A stretch of 64,000 bases of DNA, from assembly GCA_003991915.1 (NCBI GenBank), contig RQTK01000081.1, positions 576,559 to 640,558 on the forward strand, in the 5' to 3' direction. Shown piece by piece: positions 23,763 through 36,039 of the stretch. Numbering within the stretch: the first letter of the stretch is position 1; every line of letters begins with the position of its first letter. The DNA is from Elysia chlorotica (Eukaryota > Mollusca > Gastropoda > Plakobranchidae). Under the pieces are notes generated by a model that was given only the letters and a program-made list of their open reading frames with translations, did no database searches and had not been told where the DNA came from. A program made the position numbers and the translations under genes.

Positions 23763-23935
23763 ATAATTCGCAACATTCACATCACAGTATGAAAGTGAAC
23801 AATTATAACCATCTTTCTGCACATATATGTTGCAAAAGATTTGAAATTATAATTCGCAACATTCGCATCACAGTAAGAAAGTGAACAATTATAACCATCT
23901 CTCTGCACATATATCTTGCAAAAGATTTGAAATAA
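23763..23935. repeat. 87-bp tandem duplication, two copies
   Basis: The block from ATTCGCAACATTC through TTGCAAAAGATTTGAAAT occurs at 23765 and again at 23852 with only a few mismatches. It lies just downstream of gene A on the minus strand. Confidence 0.92.
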
Positions 23936-24005
23936 CAACAAGCTTGTGAACCGTTGTTGTAAACCATTTAGGCCCGATGGTTGACCACAACTCCCTGGCT
24001 TAGAG

Positions 24006-25000
24006 TTAGACTTTGTCCGCCCCAAACTTCTCCACCCAGGCTTTCCTCCAGCGTTGCTCCTTCACGTTGAACTCGCCCCACACGCCTGAGGATGGATCAA
24101 ATCAGAGGTCATAACTTCATTGCAGCTGCAGAGCCAAATGGAAGTAGGTTTAAAGTGAAAAAAAAAACCAGCGAAAATTGGTCGCGATTTGTGGGATTCA
24201 AGTCGTTGACTTGTATATGCTGGGGTACCAAATCCCCACTCAAAGAGAGCACGGTTGATTTCTACCAATACACCACTACGTTCCACCTTGGTTTGAGGAA
24301 AGAGCAAATTGGCGTAAGTGGTGGAGCATTGGTCTGCCAAACTGGCGGTCCCTGGTTTGAAACCCACATTCGATCAAAAATTCATTGGTCTGACTTTGTC
24401 CCATACAGGTTGGGTCAGTGTCCAGCTGAGACAGGTGTACTGGTATTCCACCAGTTTCTATATTGCAGCACATCAAAAAATCAGAAGTTAGTACGGATAC
24501 TCGTACACAATACAGCCTACATAATGCTGACATTGTATGCTATGCAACTGAGAAACATACTCTCAAACAATTTTCTTGATTGACCATGTTGAGAGTTGCT
24601 CCCCACCAGGACATTGTAAGAAACTGCTTACACTAATCTTGTAAATAATAATTTTGTTTAAGAAGGCTGGGTAGAACACAGAACAAGGGCAGAGAGGCAG
24701 GGATCAGCCGCTTGAGGCTTTAGAAGATGTGTGGAGAGGATAGCAGGCTATAAATGGGGTGAACTGGTGAAACATGCAGAGTAAAAATGAATGACGCTCA
24801 TGATCTTTGCACTGTCAATGAAATAGGGCAATGGCGGTGTATCGCTTTCCAAAGGCCAACACCTAGTGTAAAATAATTGCAGGATACAACCAACGTGTTT
24901 GTTTCCTTAGGAGAATACCCAATCATATTATGGATTTGTCATTCAATTGTATTTAGCATTAGGTAGTAGAATGTGTGAGTCCTTGCGTTATGCTGCTAAG

Positions 25001-25046
<46 letters not shown>

Positions 25047-26390
25047 TTGACTTCCTCTGACCATAAATCTCCGACTTACTGAGCCAGTCCCGCTTCATCC
25101 TGAAGGCCTGGCGCTGCAGATCCTTCTGGCCGTCCCACACGTCCTGGCTGTGGACACTTCGGTACTGGGTCATGTGGTCGTTGCTGCTGTAGCCAGGCAT
25201 GGTGGACAGGCGCAGGAAGCGCGACAGCTCGGAGTAATCGCCTGACGGGGGCTTGTAGTCCGCGGCCTCCAGCATGCAGAGGGGCCTCGCAGGGGGCCTC
25301 ATGCTCTTGGTCGGCTGGTGGGGGTGAGCACAGGGGTGGGGGTGGGGGGAAATTAATAGGCGTTCATTCATTACTATATAGATCAATTCTATTCACAGTG
25401 GAACCAGAGAGTGGGAAAGAGTGAGAGGTTTCACAGGCAGGGCTCTACGCGTGTGGGACGGGACAATTAAGGCGCTTGCTTCTTTCTTTAAATTTTAGTG
25501 AAAACTCTGAGGATTAGTCGACCACCTAAACTTCAATGCAGAAATAGAGGTTGTAGGCACCACGCTAGCCTCCCATATCAATTACATTGTGAGCTCTTTT
25601 TTGAGAAAGTTATCACTATTTATAGAATTATAATCTCTGGTGTAACCTTGTTCTTGGTTTGACAGAAAGCCTTGCATCAAATCTTCAGGAAATGTAGAGG
25701 ATGCAAAGCGATCTAAGAACTTGTTTCCATTTTTTTTTAAATTAGAAGCTATTTGATTTTGAGCTTAGTCTACAAGAATGCACGTAGGTGGCGATTAGTA
25801 TCAATCCAGTTTTTCTTGGAGAAAAGAAGGATATAAAACATCAAAAGAAACAGTAATAGAAACAAAACCCTGTGGCAACTGTGAAATAACTTTGAGTCTG
25901 AAAGTCACTTTTTCCGTCATGTGCTTCTTTACAAAACGGAAGATCAACCAAATTAATTTGAATTTAAAAAATGAAACTCTGTGAAAAGAACCAAACATCA
26001 ACCTATCTATACCTGTTTTCGATTTATGAACTCTAAGAAAGCCTTCGAGGGCCTCAAGATATCCTCGTCCTCTTCATTTTCATCTTTCTTGGGGTTTCTC
26101 ATGGCCATTAGGCGTCTTTCCTCCGCCAGAAAAACCTCCATATCGGCTTTGCTCTGCCTCTCAGCTTCTTCATCGCGTTGCTTCTGCCGAGCTGCGGCTT
26201 GTGCCTCCAGGTCTGGGTGCGGGCATAGCAGTCGGTGACCGATCATCCGCGCCGGACACCGGCCATTGAGGCACTGGCCAGGCAGACATCCGTACGGACA
26301 TTTTGCTCGCCGAGCCAAGTAGAGATCAAGCTCAGGTTCTTGGCGAGCGCGACGCCTTTTCGGATTGCTCGGGAGTTTCAAACCAGCCAT
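24006..26390 (-). CDS. TEX33-module paralogue with Cys-rich N-terminus (gene A)
   Basis: Exons (minus): 26390-26013, 25314-25080, 24085-24006 (TAA); phases 0 and 1; 230 residues. No signal peptide or membrane helix is seen. Residues 10-30 are basic. Residues 31-56 form a Cys cluster, C-x3-C-x4-C-x4-C-x10-C. Residues 62-100 are charged and probably helical (AAARQKQRDEEAERQSK). Exon 2 has DYSELSRFLRLSTMPGYSS and FRMKRDWLS; exon 3 has VWGEFNVKEQRWRKAW. These align with gene B in the same order (Y..L....PG; FR..RD.LS|.W.E.NV...R.KAW), and the last intron interrupts the same Ser codon in phase 1. It is therefore a tandem paralogue in the same orientation, ~4.6 kb upstream of gene B. It lacks the NIRH.FGS block. 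A cilia/sperm role is inference from gene B. Confidence 0.75.
24305..24545 (+). repeat. SINE, main family (diverged), in intron 2 of gene A
   Basis: The head GTGGTGGAGCATTGGTCTGC with B-box-like CTGGTTTGAAACCC is followed by CAGGTTGGGTCAGTGTCCAGCTGAGACAGG, GCAGCACATC and AATACAGCCTACATAATGCTGACATTG. These are all recognisable family segments. Confidence 0.7.
25003..25040. repeat. (GA)n microsatellite beside exon 2 donor of gene A
   Basis: GA run 40 bases inside the intron; on the gene's strand it is a CT run just after the 5' splice site. Confidence 0.95.
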
Positions 26391-27474
26391 TATGAAAGGA
26401 TCCCACTAGGGTTCTAAACCTTGATTATCGATAAAGGCAAAATATTACTTGGATTTAGATAAACGTCTTGCAACGAGAGAGATTGCATTTAATACCTTAA
26501 CTTAATGAGATTTAAAGCAGACCGGATTGGACGATGACTAAACTATGGAGAAGATAATTATTATAATGAAAAATAAAACATTTTTACAGGACAGCAGTTG
26601 AGTGACAGAGGGAAAAATGCATATATCCTAGTTAAACCAACAACTTGAAATTTTTATTATCATTGATGCACCCACTTTTGAACAAAGTATCATATCAAGA
26701 GGCAAGGCAGGGTCAAGGGTAATTCAACCCTGTATCAAAATCATCTACAGCTTTATAATGTGGCGGGAGAAGACGCTAGCATTTGAAATCATACCACTTT
26801 TTAAATTGAATATTACAATTTATTTTAACGTTATTCGAAAATTCAAGTGAAATAAAAATTACATTTAGTGGTCTGTTTGTGATGCTATACTATTTATTAT
26901 AAGCCTAGTTTTGTGTTCAGGTGAAGCTGTATCAACGCATGTTTTATTAATGGTCGTGCTTGTTAACTTTTGAGGTGCACACCAATATTAATTTTTATTT
27001 TTAATTTAATAAAAAAAAATACCAGGTCCCTTTTCATAGAAAATTAACCAACAATACCTCACTTCCAGGATAAATTGCAAGTGCTGTCTACCAATGTATA
27101 AATGGGGACAATTTTTGGTTATCTGAAAGAGTTCTAAAAAAACTATTTAGTCTACCTGTAGAACCTTTGCCTTCACCAAAATCTACAAGTGAAGGCATTA
27201 CACTAAAGCCCAGAAGTGTATAACTCGATCGAAGCTTCATGCTGGTGCAGAACTTGGGAAGTCTCACACCCCATATCTAAAAACCAGTATTATTTCCAAT
27301 GGGGATTCTCGCTAAAAACATTTAATATATTATTCGGATAATGCTTTGATCAGAGAAAGCTAAACTTTTCTAGATTTAAGTATCCCAGGTCCTCAAATCA
27401 GGATACCTAGGACTATTGTGCAGTCACAATTATGCTGACACAGTGACACTAAAACGGCCACTATGAAACAAACA

Positions 27475-27550
27475 TAACGCAACAGCCAGAGCAGGGATTG
27501 AGCCTGCAGCAGTTCGATTAACAAAGTGCGCGCTCTACTCTAGAACCACT
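27475..27550 (-). repeat. tRNA-like SINE relic
   Basis: On the minus strand, TAGAGTAGAGCGCGCACTTT (A-box-like) is followed by GGCTCAATCCCTGCTC (weak B box). The acceptor ends do not pair, so it is not a functional tRNA. Confidence 0.4.
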
Positions 27551-30002
27551 TTGTACCTTCTTATTGTGTGAACTTCTTACTATTTCGTCATATCGCAACC
27601 TGAATTTTTAAATAAAAGTGGTTGCGTTAGTGTGTGACACTGGAAAAAAAGGTACGTCATATGATAATTATGGAGAGTGCAAGAGAGAAGTGGGTGTGTT
27701 TGGGGTAGTGTAAAGGAGATAGAAAAGGGCAAAGAGAGAGGATGGGAGGGTCAGATATATAGAGATGAAGGAAAGGGAGGGAGGGAAATGAGAGGTAGAG
27801 GGATTGAGTTTACAACCCAAGTTTACGGGTTGATCCGTACTCTGGTCGAGGCATTTTTTCCCCACTGATTAGATCGGTGTCAGTATAATTTAATGGTGCG
27901 GGCCAAGTTCCGCACGGCGAGTAGACATTGAAATAGGAATGGAGTAACTTTTCTCTGACCAAATATTTAGCGTTTTTTAATGAACAAATCAATTACATCT
28001 ATGTTGAACATATAAAACAATTTTTTTGTTATATACTTTTCTTTTAGTTTAAGTAACTGAATTTATTATCGAAGCTTATTGCACTGCTATCCAATATCCC
28101 GTGGATGTAAGTTTAGAGCATATATCCAGATCCGCAAAAGCTTTGTTACAGGTTCGATCGAGAGAACAACAAATTTTAGGTAATTTGGAATTCCAACTCT
28201 TAGTACCGCCCCGAACAATGCTAATTTGAAACGCACAAAAAAGACATGGAACAATTAATTCAAGTAGACTGGCTATATCAGATAATTAATTTACAGTAAT
28301 AAAAACACTGATGATTTTCATTGAAACAATAAGTCTTGTAATAAAAGAAAGGTTATTATGTAGGGAGAGAGATAGAGAGAAACAGAGAAGGAGAGAGACA
28401 GGCAGACAGGAAAATATAAACACTAAGAAAGAGATAAACAAAAAGGCGTACAAAGGACTAACGGAGACACTGGTACATAGAAAAGGTGTAACTGTAACTT
28501 AGGTTACCGTTTAAATTTAAATGATAAACAGGAACAATGTCCTTGAAAATATTTTTTCTGTTGACGCCCTCTTTAAAAATCATGGCAATTGTCAAAATCT
28601 TGGTAAACTTTAATTCCTATAATAATAGACTCTATGCCCTATGTAGACATAATCAGAATTTGTATCCTTACACATTCTCCCTGTATAAGCTGTAGGTATT
28701 AGAAGAAAAAAATTCATTTAAACTTTACTAACTTGCCACGGGTATAAAAAATATTTTCTGTCTTCCATTAGAACATTTAAGAAAGACGTGTATACGTTAT
28801 ATAATTATATAAAAAAACATAACATGTCAATTAATGCATCGAGTAAAATATTTTTGATTCTGACTTTGTTTCTCTAAGAAACTTCAAATGAACCTCAGCC
28901 CGAAAAAAAACATTGATCATATTTAGTCAATCTTTATAGCGGAAAATCTTTGGAGTTTCGTTTTAATCAGAAAGTTTTTAAATATAAGGAATTTATAATC
29001 TTAAAACGTTTCCATGCTGCAATGATAACTTGTCGATCTAGCATTACTAGTTTACATACTTCAGAAGACGACGAATCCTGCATCTCAGTGGTCGAGGCCA
29101 TGGCTGAGTTAACGAAATCAAAAGTTTGACGGATCTTTTGTGTAACCAAGCAAGCTAGTTCGCTTTTGGTTCAGTGAGATCATGTGATCAAACAATGACC
29201 TTTAGTAAAGGTAACATAAGGTCAAGGGTTTGTCTTAGCAGGCCAGTTTGTAATGTATCTGTCTTACTGCAAAACACACCAAACCATTATATTTTGGTTT
29301 ATGTAATTTCTATAACACGTATTGATTGCTCAAATTTGCTCAAAACTCTTCTACAATGGTGAAAATAAACATTAATTTGTTTAAAGAATAAATAAAAAGT
29401 AACAATGGCATTTTGACTTTTACACACGGTTGCACAAGTGGCATAAGATTTTCAAGGCTGAAAAGTCAAAAACTGGAAAGGCATGATCTGAGTAGGGAGA
29501 GAAATTAGACATAGAAGTGATTGTCAACAAAACAGTGGCTGCAAAGGTTCAAAGAACAGCGAATTTTGATCATTGATTTTCTAAATCCACATCGTGAGGA
29601 CATTTCTAACAATACTCTACGTATTGTTTCCTTGTAAGCTAATTTATAGATTTGTCAGATCTAAGACAACATGTACCATAAATCTGTAACATTGCCAAAA
29701 TAAGCGTAGTCATAAGATCTAATGTAGAAGTAGATCTAGATCTCTAGATTCAGAGGTGTTTATTTTTTAATCAGTTTCTTTTCTTGTTTTGTTGCTTTAT
29801 AATCACTTGGTTAAAGCTTTTCCCTGTTTCTAGATCTATCTGAATGATTTTTTCCATAAAACGTTGTATATATGTAATCAATCACAGCTTGAAGAGGCAA
29901 ATTCCATTATTCCAAACATTGTTGTTAAAGCTAGATCAAGCAGTCGATCGCATCGGGTAAATTGCATTTTTTTTGTCTTTTTTCTTTTTTTTTTTTTTGG
30001 GT

Positions 30003-30195
30003 TGGGGGGGGGGGGGGGGTGAATCAGCCGTCAATCGAACACATCCACCTAGTGCTACTGACTGCGTATGTTTTAGTGCAAGTTGCTCACATAATAATAA
30101 TAACGATAATGATAATAACAATAACAAGGAAAACAAAGACAACAATAATAATAATAACAATAATAATGATGATAATAATAATAATAATAATAATG
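30003..30195. repeat. Poly-G run and (TAA)n imperfect microsatellite
   Basis: A G homopolymer near 30003-30019 is followed after ~70 bases by an imperfect AAT/AAC/GAT run (30092-30195). Confidence 0.9.
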
Positions 30196-30912
30196 ATACT
30201 ACGTTAGTGCGTAGGCCTAGTGCGCACCTCATGTATGCTGTTGCTAGGTACCAACCAGCAGCACTCCCATCCCACTAGGTCTACACACTGGCGCAAACTT
30301 TACTGAGGCCTAAGGGTTGAATGACCACTTGCTGAGGTGGGAAATGCAAGGGGCAAGGAACTGACCGCAGCACTTGGTGGAGAGTGGTGTGAACCGGGTT
30401 GTGGTAAAAGTCCCCTATAATTTTATGCACTGTGAACATGGCCCACTAAAGTCTGGTGTGTTGATAGAAATCATGTTACTAACAGTATTGTGCAACATTA
30501 TTTCACCACCTATGCTTCACAAGGTACGGAAAGCATGTAAATACAGGGCAGTGGTCAGAAAAAATAGTAGATTTAAGAGAAATCGTTAAGTAAAGGTATT
30601 GAAAAAAAATATGTCCAAAGATCAAAATGTCGATAAACCAGCTGTCGAAATATATATATATAGACGAAGATTATACTACAACACTTGGTTTTCTGATTTT
30701 ATCATTGTTTATATTTGTCAAAATAGATAAGGGTTTGGGTATCATTCTGGATGTTTCTGAAGACTTATATTTATAAATGCCTTTCGCAGTGAACTTTAAA
30801 AGCTAAGCTGTTGTGAAAGTATTTATTTGGAAGAGTGCCAAATTATAATGAGTTGTGAGATTTCTACCCTTAAGATAACAGAGTTTTCACTTCTTTTTTT
30901 CTAACTTTGCAG

Positions 30913-33900
30913 CTCTCAAGATGAATGTTGCAAGGCAACTTTTTCGCCAATCTGCACGGATTTCACAATGTTCAAAAGTTGTGCTTACTGGTCTTTGGCA
31001 GACAACAGGATTACATCATTTCGCCCATGTTGGACTTAAACCTGCAATGCTTCGACCATGTCTTTCATTGCAGTCAAACATTACCCGGTTCATGTCTTCA
31101 ACTGAGTCTGGCAAGTTTGAAGTGATAAATGTGCAAGATGAAGATGACTTCAAAAAGAGGGTTTTGGAGAGTGAAAATCCGATCATAGTAGCATTTCATG
31201 CAACGTGAGTAGCAACCACTTTTAAAAAATTTTGTGGGCCATATCATAGGCTATTTTAATTTGAAGTTGTGGCTTGCCATTGTGGGGAGAAATGTACGAA
31301 ATTCTGTTTTAATGTCAAATTAATATGAAGTTGAATAAAGTAAACGAGCTAATAAATAATTTTGGACTTACAATGTAGATTCTTACCCCTCAGATTCAGA
31401 AACATGGGATGAAATATCATGCTTAGTTTATGTTATGAAATAATCCCTTCTCTTTTTTTTGAAACAATTGATCAAGAAACAAATTGTTTATAATGTTACT
31501 TTTCAAAGAAAATTGGCTATCTCATACAAAATTGCACAAGAATTAAGAAACAAGATCTGTTTTTTTTTAACTTAAAGATGAAAATGGCAAAATCTTTTGG
31601 CAGGTGGTGTGGGCCGTGTAAACTTCTAGGACCACGACTGGAGAAATTGTTATCTGAGGAGAAAGGCAAAGTGAGGATGGCTAGAGTGGATATAGATGAA
31701 AACTCTGACCTTGCGATGGATTACGGGGTAAGCTAACAAGTAGCTAAGACTTAGTTTTTATCTTTAAACACATTTTCTAAAGGTCATACCCGTCTTAGAA
31801 AGGGGAAGTCGAATTAGGAAATAGTTTTTATAATAATAAAAAAATGGGGGATAGGTGTGGCATATATAAAGCATGTTAATAGAGAATGGCCTGTCTGAAT
31901 CTTTTAAAGATTGGTTTATCTCGACTGCTGGTCTAGATTACACATCTACAGTATGTGAGACCATTGCTACAGCGGGATATTTAAAGAATCCCCAAATCTT
32001 TTTCTTTCTATACAAAGCCTCTTACTTGTGCTTGTGTTTAACGGAAGATGGAAATAGTGAACTGGGATATGGCGGGATGGAGAACTGACATAAGTTAAAG
32101 GTGGATGGAAAGGATCTAAGGGTGATCAAAAACATATATTGGGAACAAACAGCAGCAATGCGAGTTGATGGGGAAATCAGTACTTTCCAACAAATAAAGC
32201 GTGGTGTAAGACAAGGATGTGTGCTCTCTCCAGACCTTTTCTCTCTTTACAGTGAAATAATCATGCGAAACTTAGAAGGACATCCTGGAATAAAAGTGGG
32301 AGGTCACAATATCAACAACCTTAGATATGCCGACGATACAGTATTGTTAGCAGAAAACAACAATGATCTACAAAATTTAGTAAACATTGTAGAAGAGGAG
32401 AGCAGGAAAAAAGGATTAGAACTGAACAGTAAAAAGACAGAGGTAATGGTTATCAGCAAGGAACAGATATCGCCGACGAGTGACATCTATATCAAAGGAA
32501 CCAAACTCAAACAAAGTGACCGCTTTAAATATCTAGGGGCAATAATATCAGGCGATGGCAGAAACAACATCGAAATATCATCTCGCATAGCGCAGTCAAA
32601 GGCAAGTTTCCAGCGCATGAAAACCATCTTAACAAATAAGCGCATCTCCATCCAAACAAGAAAAAGGGTCCTTCAGTGCTACATAGAACCTATTCTAATG
32701 TATGAAAAAGGGTCCTTCAGTGCTACATAGAACCTATTCTAATGTATGGTTGCGAGGCGTGGACGGTGTCAAAGCAGATAGAAAAGAAACTGAAAGCAAT
32801 AGAAATGTGGTTTTTAAGACGAATGCTCCGCATCTCTTGGACAGAAAAGAAATCAAACAAAGAAGTTTTAGAAGAAGCTCAAGCAAAACCATCAATAATT
32901 AACAAGGTGAGGAAAAGGCAAACAACATTCTTTGGCCACATGATGAGAAGAGAGGGACTAGAACATCTAGTGACAACAGGAATGATTGATGGGAAACGCA
33001 GTCAAGGAAGGCAAAGAGAAAAAATGGCAGACGGGATGAAGGAGTGGCTACAAATATCAAAGGTTACAGAGATGATGAAACTAACCAGAGAAAGAGAGAT
33101 ATGGAGGGACATGATCACCAACGCTATGAGGCATGGTACTTGATGATGATGATGATGATAATGCCTGAATTTCTTTTCTAAGTATAAAATAAAATTTACC
33201 TTATCGCTACAGCAGGATATTTCAAGAACCCCCACATTTTTTTCTATCTACATAAAGCCTCTTACTTGTGCTTGGGTTTAACGGGACATGGAAATAGTGA
33301 ACTGGGATATGGCGGGAGGGGGAAACAAGCTTGGTTCTCCAAAATAACGGATAATCATCGGGTACAGCGATATACTAGGCTAGGTCTGGACAAAGGATGC
33401 AGATGGTAGTGTGATACAGTATGTAAATGTAATAATACAGCAGGAGAAGGGGTGTTCAACAGGCATGCAGTCAAAGATACAGCAACGGGATTGGGCAGCC
33501 CACTGATGAATGAGGTGGAGATATCGGGAGACAGAGAGTTTATACTGCACGTCAGCAAAGTAACGGCTATATTGTGGAGAGAGAGAGATTTACTGTTGTG
33601 TTAGGTCTAGGTGGTCTCAGATCTTGAGCAACCGTACGCAATAAAGGACCATGAGAAACAGAAACAAGGATCATGGGTCGTATTGATTTTATGTTTAAAA
33701 AGGGAGATAATAAGTGCTTATATTGGAAATTTTGGTGCTGTTTCCTTGGCATGTCTCTATTGGGAACTTGCTTACAACAGGGTTTTTCTTCTGGAGCCTA
33801 AAGTGCGTCTGTACTCATGTTTTACTGTCCCAGTACGATTTTCTTGGAACGAGCGCTATCCATTAGTCTTGGACAGACACTCGACTTGCTTTGTTCAGTT

Positions 33901-34525
33901 TCAGATTCACTGGCCCTAAAATTATCATTGTTTCAACTGCAGAAAGTTTCATCACTGCCCAAGATGAGCTCATGATTTTTTCGTCTGGAAAATAATAATT
34001 TAAAAAAATGTTAATGAAGGCATTGTGCCCGATTCACCCTGGTTTGACTGACATTATATCTATCTTTATCATACTTTGCCTGCATTTAATGAAATATATA
34101 AGCGTATGCCTCCTTAGTCCGTGTTGTAAACTTCAGATCTGTTACTTGTTAGATGAACTTTTTCTTATGACCTAAATCTTAACGATAATTTGGCATTATC
34201 CAATCTACATTATGTATATTGAATTAAGAGTAATGTACAGAAACAATTATATATTATAGCTATTGAAGATATATGTTTTGAGGTGCCTGTGTATGATAAT
34301 TCATGGTTTAAAAAATGAACACTTCAATATAGACCTAATTATTGTATTATAAAGAAACCTTTGCCCCTCCCCCCCCCCCACACTTTATTTTTTTCCCTTT
34401 GCTTTCAGGTACGATCAGTTCCAACAGTACTGGCAATGAAAAATGGAAAAGTACAAAGTCAGTTTGTTGGCTTGATTGATGATGACAAGATTCAAACATT
34501 TGTTGACAAACTTCTCATTACCTGA
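30913..34525 (+). CDS. TXN2: Mitochondrial thioredoxin (TXN2)
   Basis: Disulfide reductase of the mitochondrial matrix. Coding exons 30921-31204, 31604-31727 and 34409-34525 (TGA) give 174 residues; phases 2 and 0 agree. Human TXN2 is 166. A splice acceptor at 30912/30913, eight bases before the ATG, implies an upstream non-coding exon. Residues 1-60 are a typical matrix-targeting leader rich in Arg/Ser and free of acid ([13 protein letters not shown]...ITRFMSS). The thioredoxin fold follows: [19 protein letters not shown], then the active site W96-C97-G98-P99-C100-K, then [11 protein letters not shown], then SVPTV with cis-Pro141, then KNGK and [18 protein letters not shown]. The exon 1/2 junction falls in the Thr codon just before WCGPC. 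Intron 2 (2.7 kb) has been invaded by a LINE. Every key residue is present. Confidence 0.97.
31966..32088 (+). repeat. Direct repeat, left copy, flanking LINE relic in TXN2 intron 2
   Basis: About 120 bases from GCTACAGCGGGATATTTAAA to ATATGGCGGG match 33204-33318 at roughly 89%. Both copies are open in the same frame and share the peptide pieces ATAGY(L/F)KNP and KASYLCL.LT. I do not recognise the peptide. Confidence 0.8.
32095..33160 (+). mobile_element. 5'-truncated LINE (RTE/BovB-like endonuclease-RT type), frameshifted
   Basis: The reverse transcriptase starts abruptly at ~32095. Landmarks: [20 protein letters not shown] (motif B region), [12 protein letters not shown] (motif C), [22 protein letters not shown]; then [41 protein letters not shown] and [15 protein letters not shown], the usual C-terminus of 'craniofacial development protein 2-like' elements. 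The 5' half reads in one frame (32101-32730) and the 3' half in another (32742-33143). The shift is caused by an exact 44-bp tandem duplication at 32661-32748. A GATGAT repeat tail (33143-33160) marks the 3' end. The catalytic motif A region and the endonuclease are missing, so the copy is dead. Confidence 0.9.
32661..32748 (+). repeat. Exact 44-bp tandem duplication inside the LINE
   Basis: 32661-32704 and 32705-32748 are identical (AAAAAGGGTCCTTCAGTGCT ... TATG). Because 44 is not a multiple of three, it shifts the RT frame. Confidence 0.97.
33204..33318 (+). repeat. Direct repeat, right copy, flanking LINE relic
   Basis: Counterpart of 31966-32088. The open frame continues past the repeat ([19 protein letters not shown]) to a TAG near 33411, so the ancestral sequence may have been coding. 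Confidence 0.8.
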
Positions 34526-35558
34526 ATGTATTTATTTTAGCAGACTCTACAAAAGTGATGCATACAAGAGGGATTATGTTTTAGCTCTGATATTGTTGCC
34601 GTCTTGGCTTTTTTTTTTTTTTTATGCCAAGTCCCCTTGTAAAAAGGTGAGGGAGGGGAAAGAATTTGTCTTATTTGATTTGGACCTTGATTATTTATAA
34701 TACCATTATTCAAAGAATTCCTTATTGATCGCTGATTGCAATGTTTTAAATATATATATTAATTTTTTAAACCTATAACAAGACTGTATTATACTGAAAA
34801 ACATTACATAAATCAATATCCATTTAATAGTGATTTAATGACATCTGCAGAGGGAATGTACAGTAATTTCAAAAAGAAGCTTTTTTTTTTAAATCTCTAT
34901 GCTTAAATATGATGTATAGTCTATGAAAAATAATAATAAATGCACAATCTAGCATACCACATACACATGTTCAAATTATGTAATGTACTCTATTTAAGCG
35001 TACTATAAGTTCAACACATGAAATCATTATACTGTATTCAAATTATAATTATTTAAGTATAGTCAATAACAAAGACAGCTTTTTGTATATATGTGTGGCT
35101 TTTTTGTCCTTGTTTTTCCCCTGCTTATTTGTGTGTGTGTGTGTTCACTGATCAAGTTTGTTGCTTTATAATGTTTACTTTTAACTTTCCTCAGGCACCA
35201 AAGAATGCTTAGTCAAATTAAAATGCTGTTTCCATGTATTTTCTGAATTATGTCTTTGAGGTGGAGGCTATTTTGTTTGACCCAATCCCAAGCTTATGTT
35301 TGCCTTGTTTATTCTGGTGCTGAGATTAAAGAGGATGTGATTCAACAATACATGCATTTCTTTACAGAACAGTTAAGGACTTCAAATATTTGTTAGCTTT
35401 TAAAACATACCAGTGATGATAGTTTTGGGCAATGCAAGTGGCTTTACCATTGCATTTTGCTGTAACATTTCATTTTCAGTTTTACAGTATTTCTCTGAAT
35501 TGTATTACCCATGATGCTGGTTCAGTGTTTTTTGGTACTATTTCTATAGAAAAATTCA

Positions 35559-35564
35559 AATAAA
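35559..35564 (+). terminator. Candidate poly(A) signal of TXN2
   Basis: AATAAA followed by a T-rich downstream stretch, ~1.03 kb after the stop codon. No nearer AATAAA fits as well. Confidence 0.4.
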
Positions 35565-36039
35565 TGTCATTCATTTTTTAGAAAACAGATAATTTCAATT
35601 TTGTTTGTCTTAGTATTTTGCCTTAGGTTTTGGTGTTGTTTTAAAATGGACCTGTTAATAATATTTGAACCTTTTTGTGTTTGAGTTTGGCAGGGATCAT
35701 TGATTGAAATATTATTGCACAATTGCATTCTTCTCCAATTATGGTCTCATTTAAGAAACAAATTTGTCTAATTTTTATATTGTGTAATGGCGAATGCTGG
35801 TGCTAAAAAAAAGACCTACGAGTATACTTAAAAAGCTCTTATCAGGTCTTCCATCTTGGACTTAATTGTTAAGCCATTAATTAGTTTTTAATCTGCCGAG
35901 ATCTTGCAATATGCATGCATTGTAACCAAAATTGAAAGTACAGTATAGATACATGTACATATTCTTACTCTTAGTGGTCTGCTCAATAGAGCTAATTTCT
36001 TCCATTCAATTTTAAACAAAAAACAAAAAGCGTTATTCA

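Larger units (their letters stand above)
19367..24005. other. Intergenic region between paralogues B and A
   Basis: About 4.6 kb with no recognisable coding exon. It holds a SINE relic (20375), a 107-bp (CT)n run (20658), a better SINE copy (21885), and near 23765 an 87-bp tandem duplication that would lie in the 3' flank of gene A. Short open frames in the rest read as low-complexity or random peptides. Confidence 0.6.
26391..30912. other. Intergenic region between gene A (-) and TXN2 (+)
   Basis: About 4.5 kb between divergent genes, so both upstream regions lie here. It holds a minus-strand tRNA-like SINE relic (27475-27550), a short main-family SINE scrap (about 27860-27905, CACTGATTAGATCGGTGTCAG), purine-rich simple sequence (27660-27800, 28365-28420), a G17 run and a (TAA)n block (30003-30195). 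I see no exon or promoter motif I would defend. Confidence 0.55.

Noticed and set aside
15207..26390. Genes A and B as one transcript
   Set aside because: Each has its own ATG exon and its own complete last exon; the shared module is duplicated, not continuous.
31873..33143. Endogenous retrovirus
   Set aside because: No LTRs, protease, integrase or envelope. The RT type and GATGAT tail are those of a LINE.
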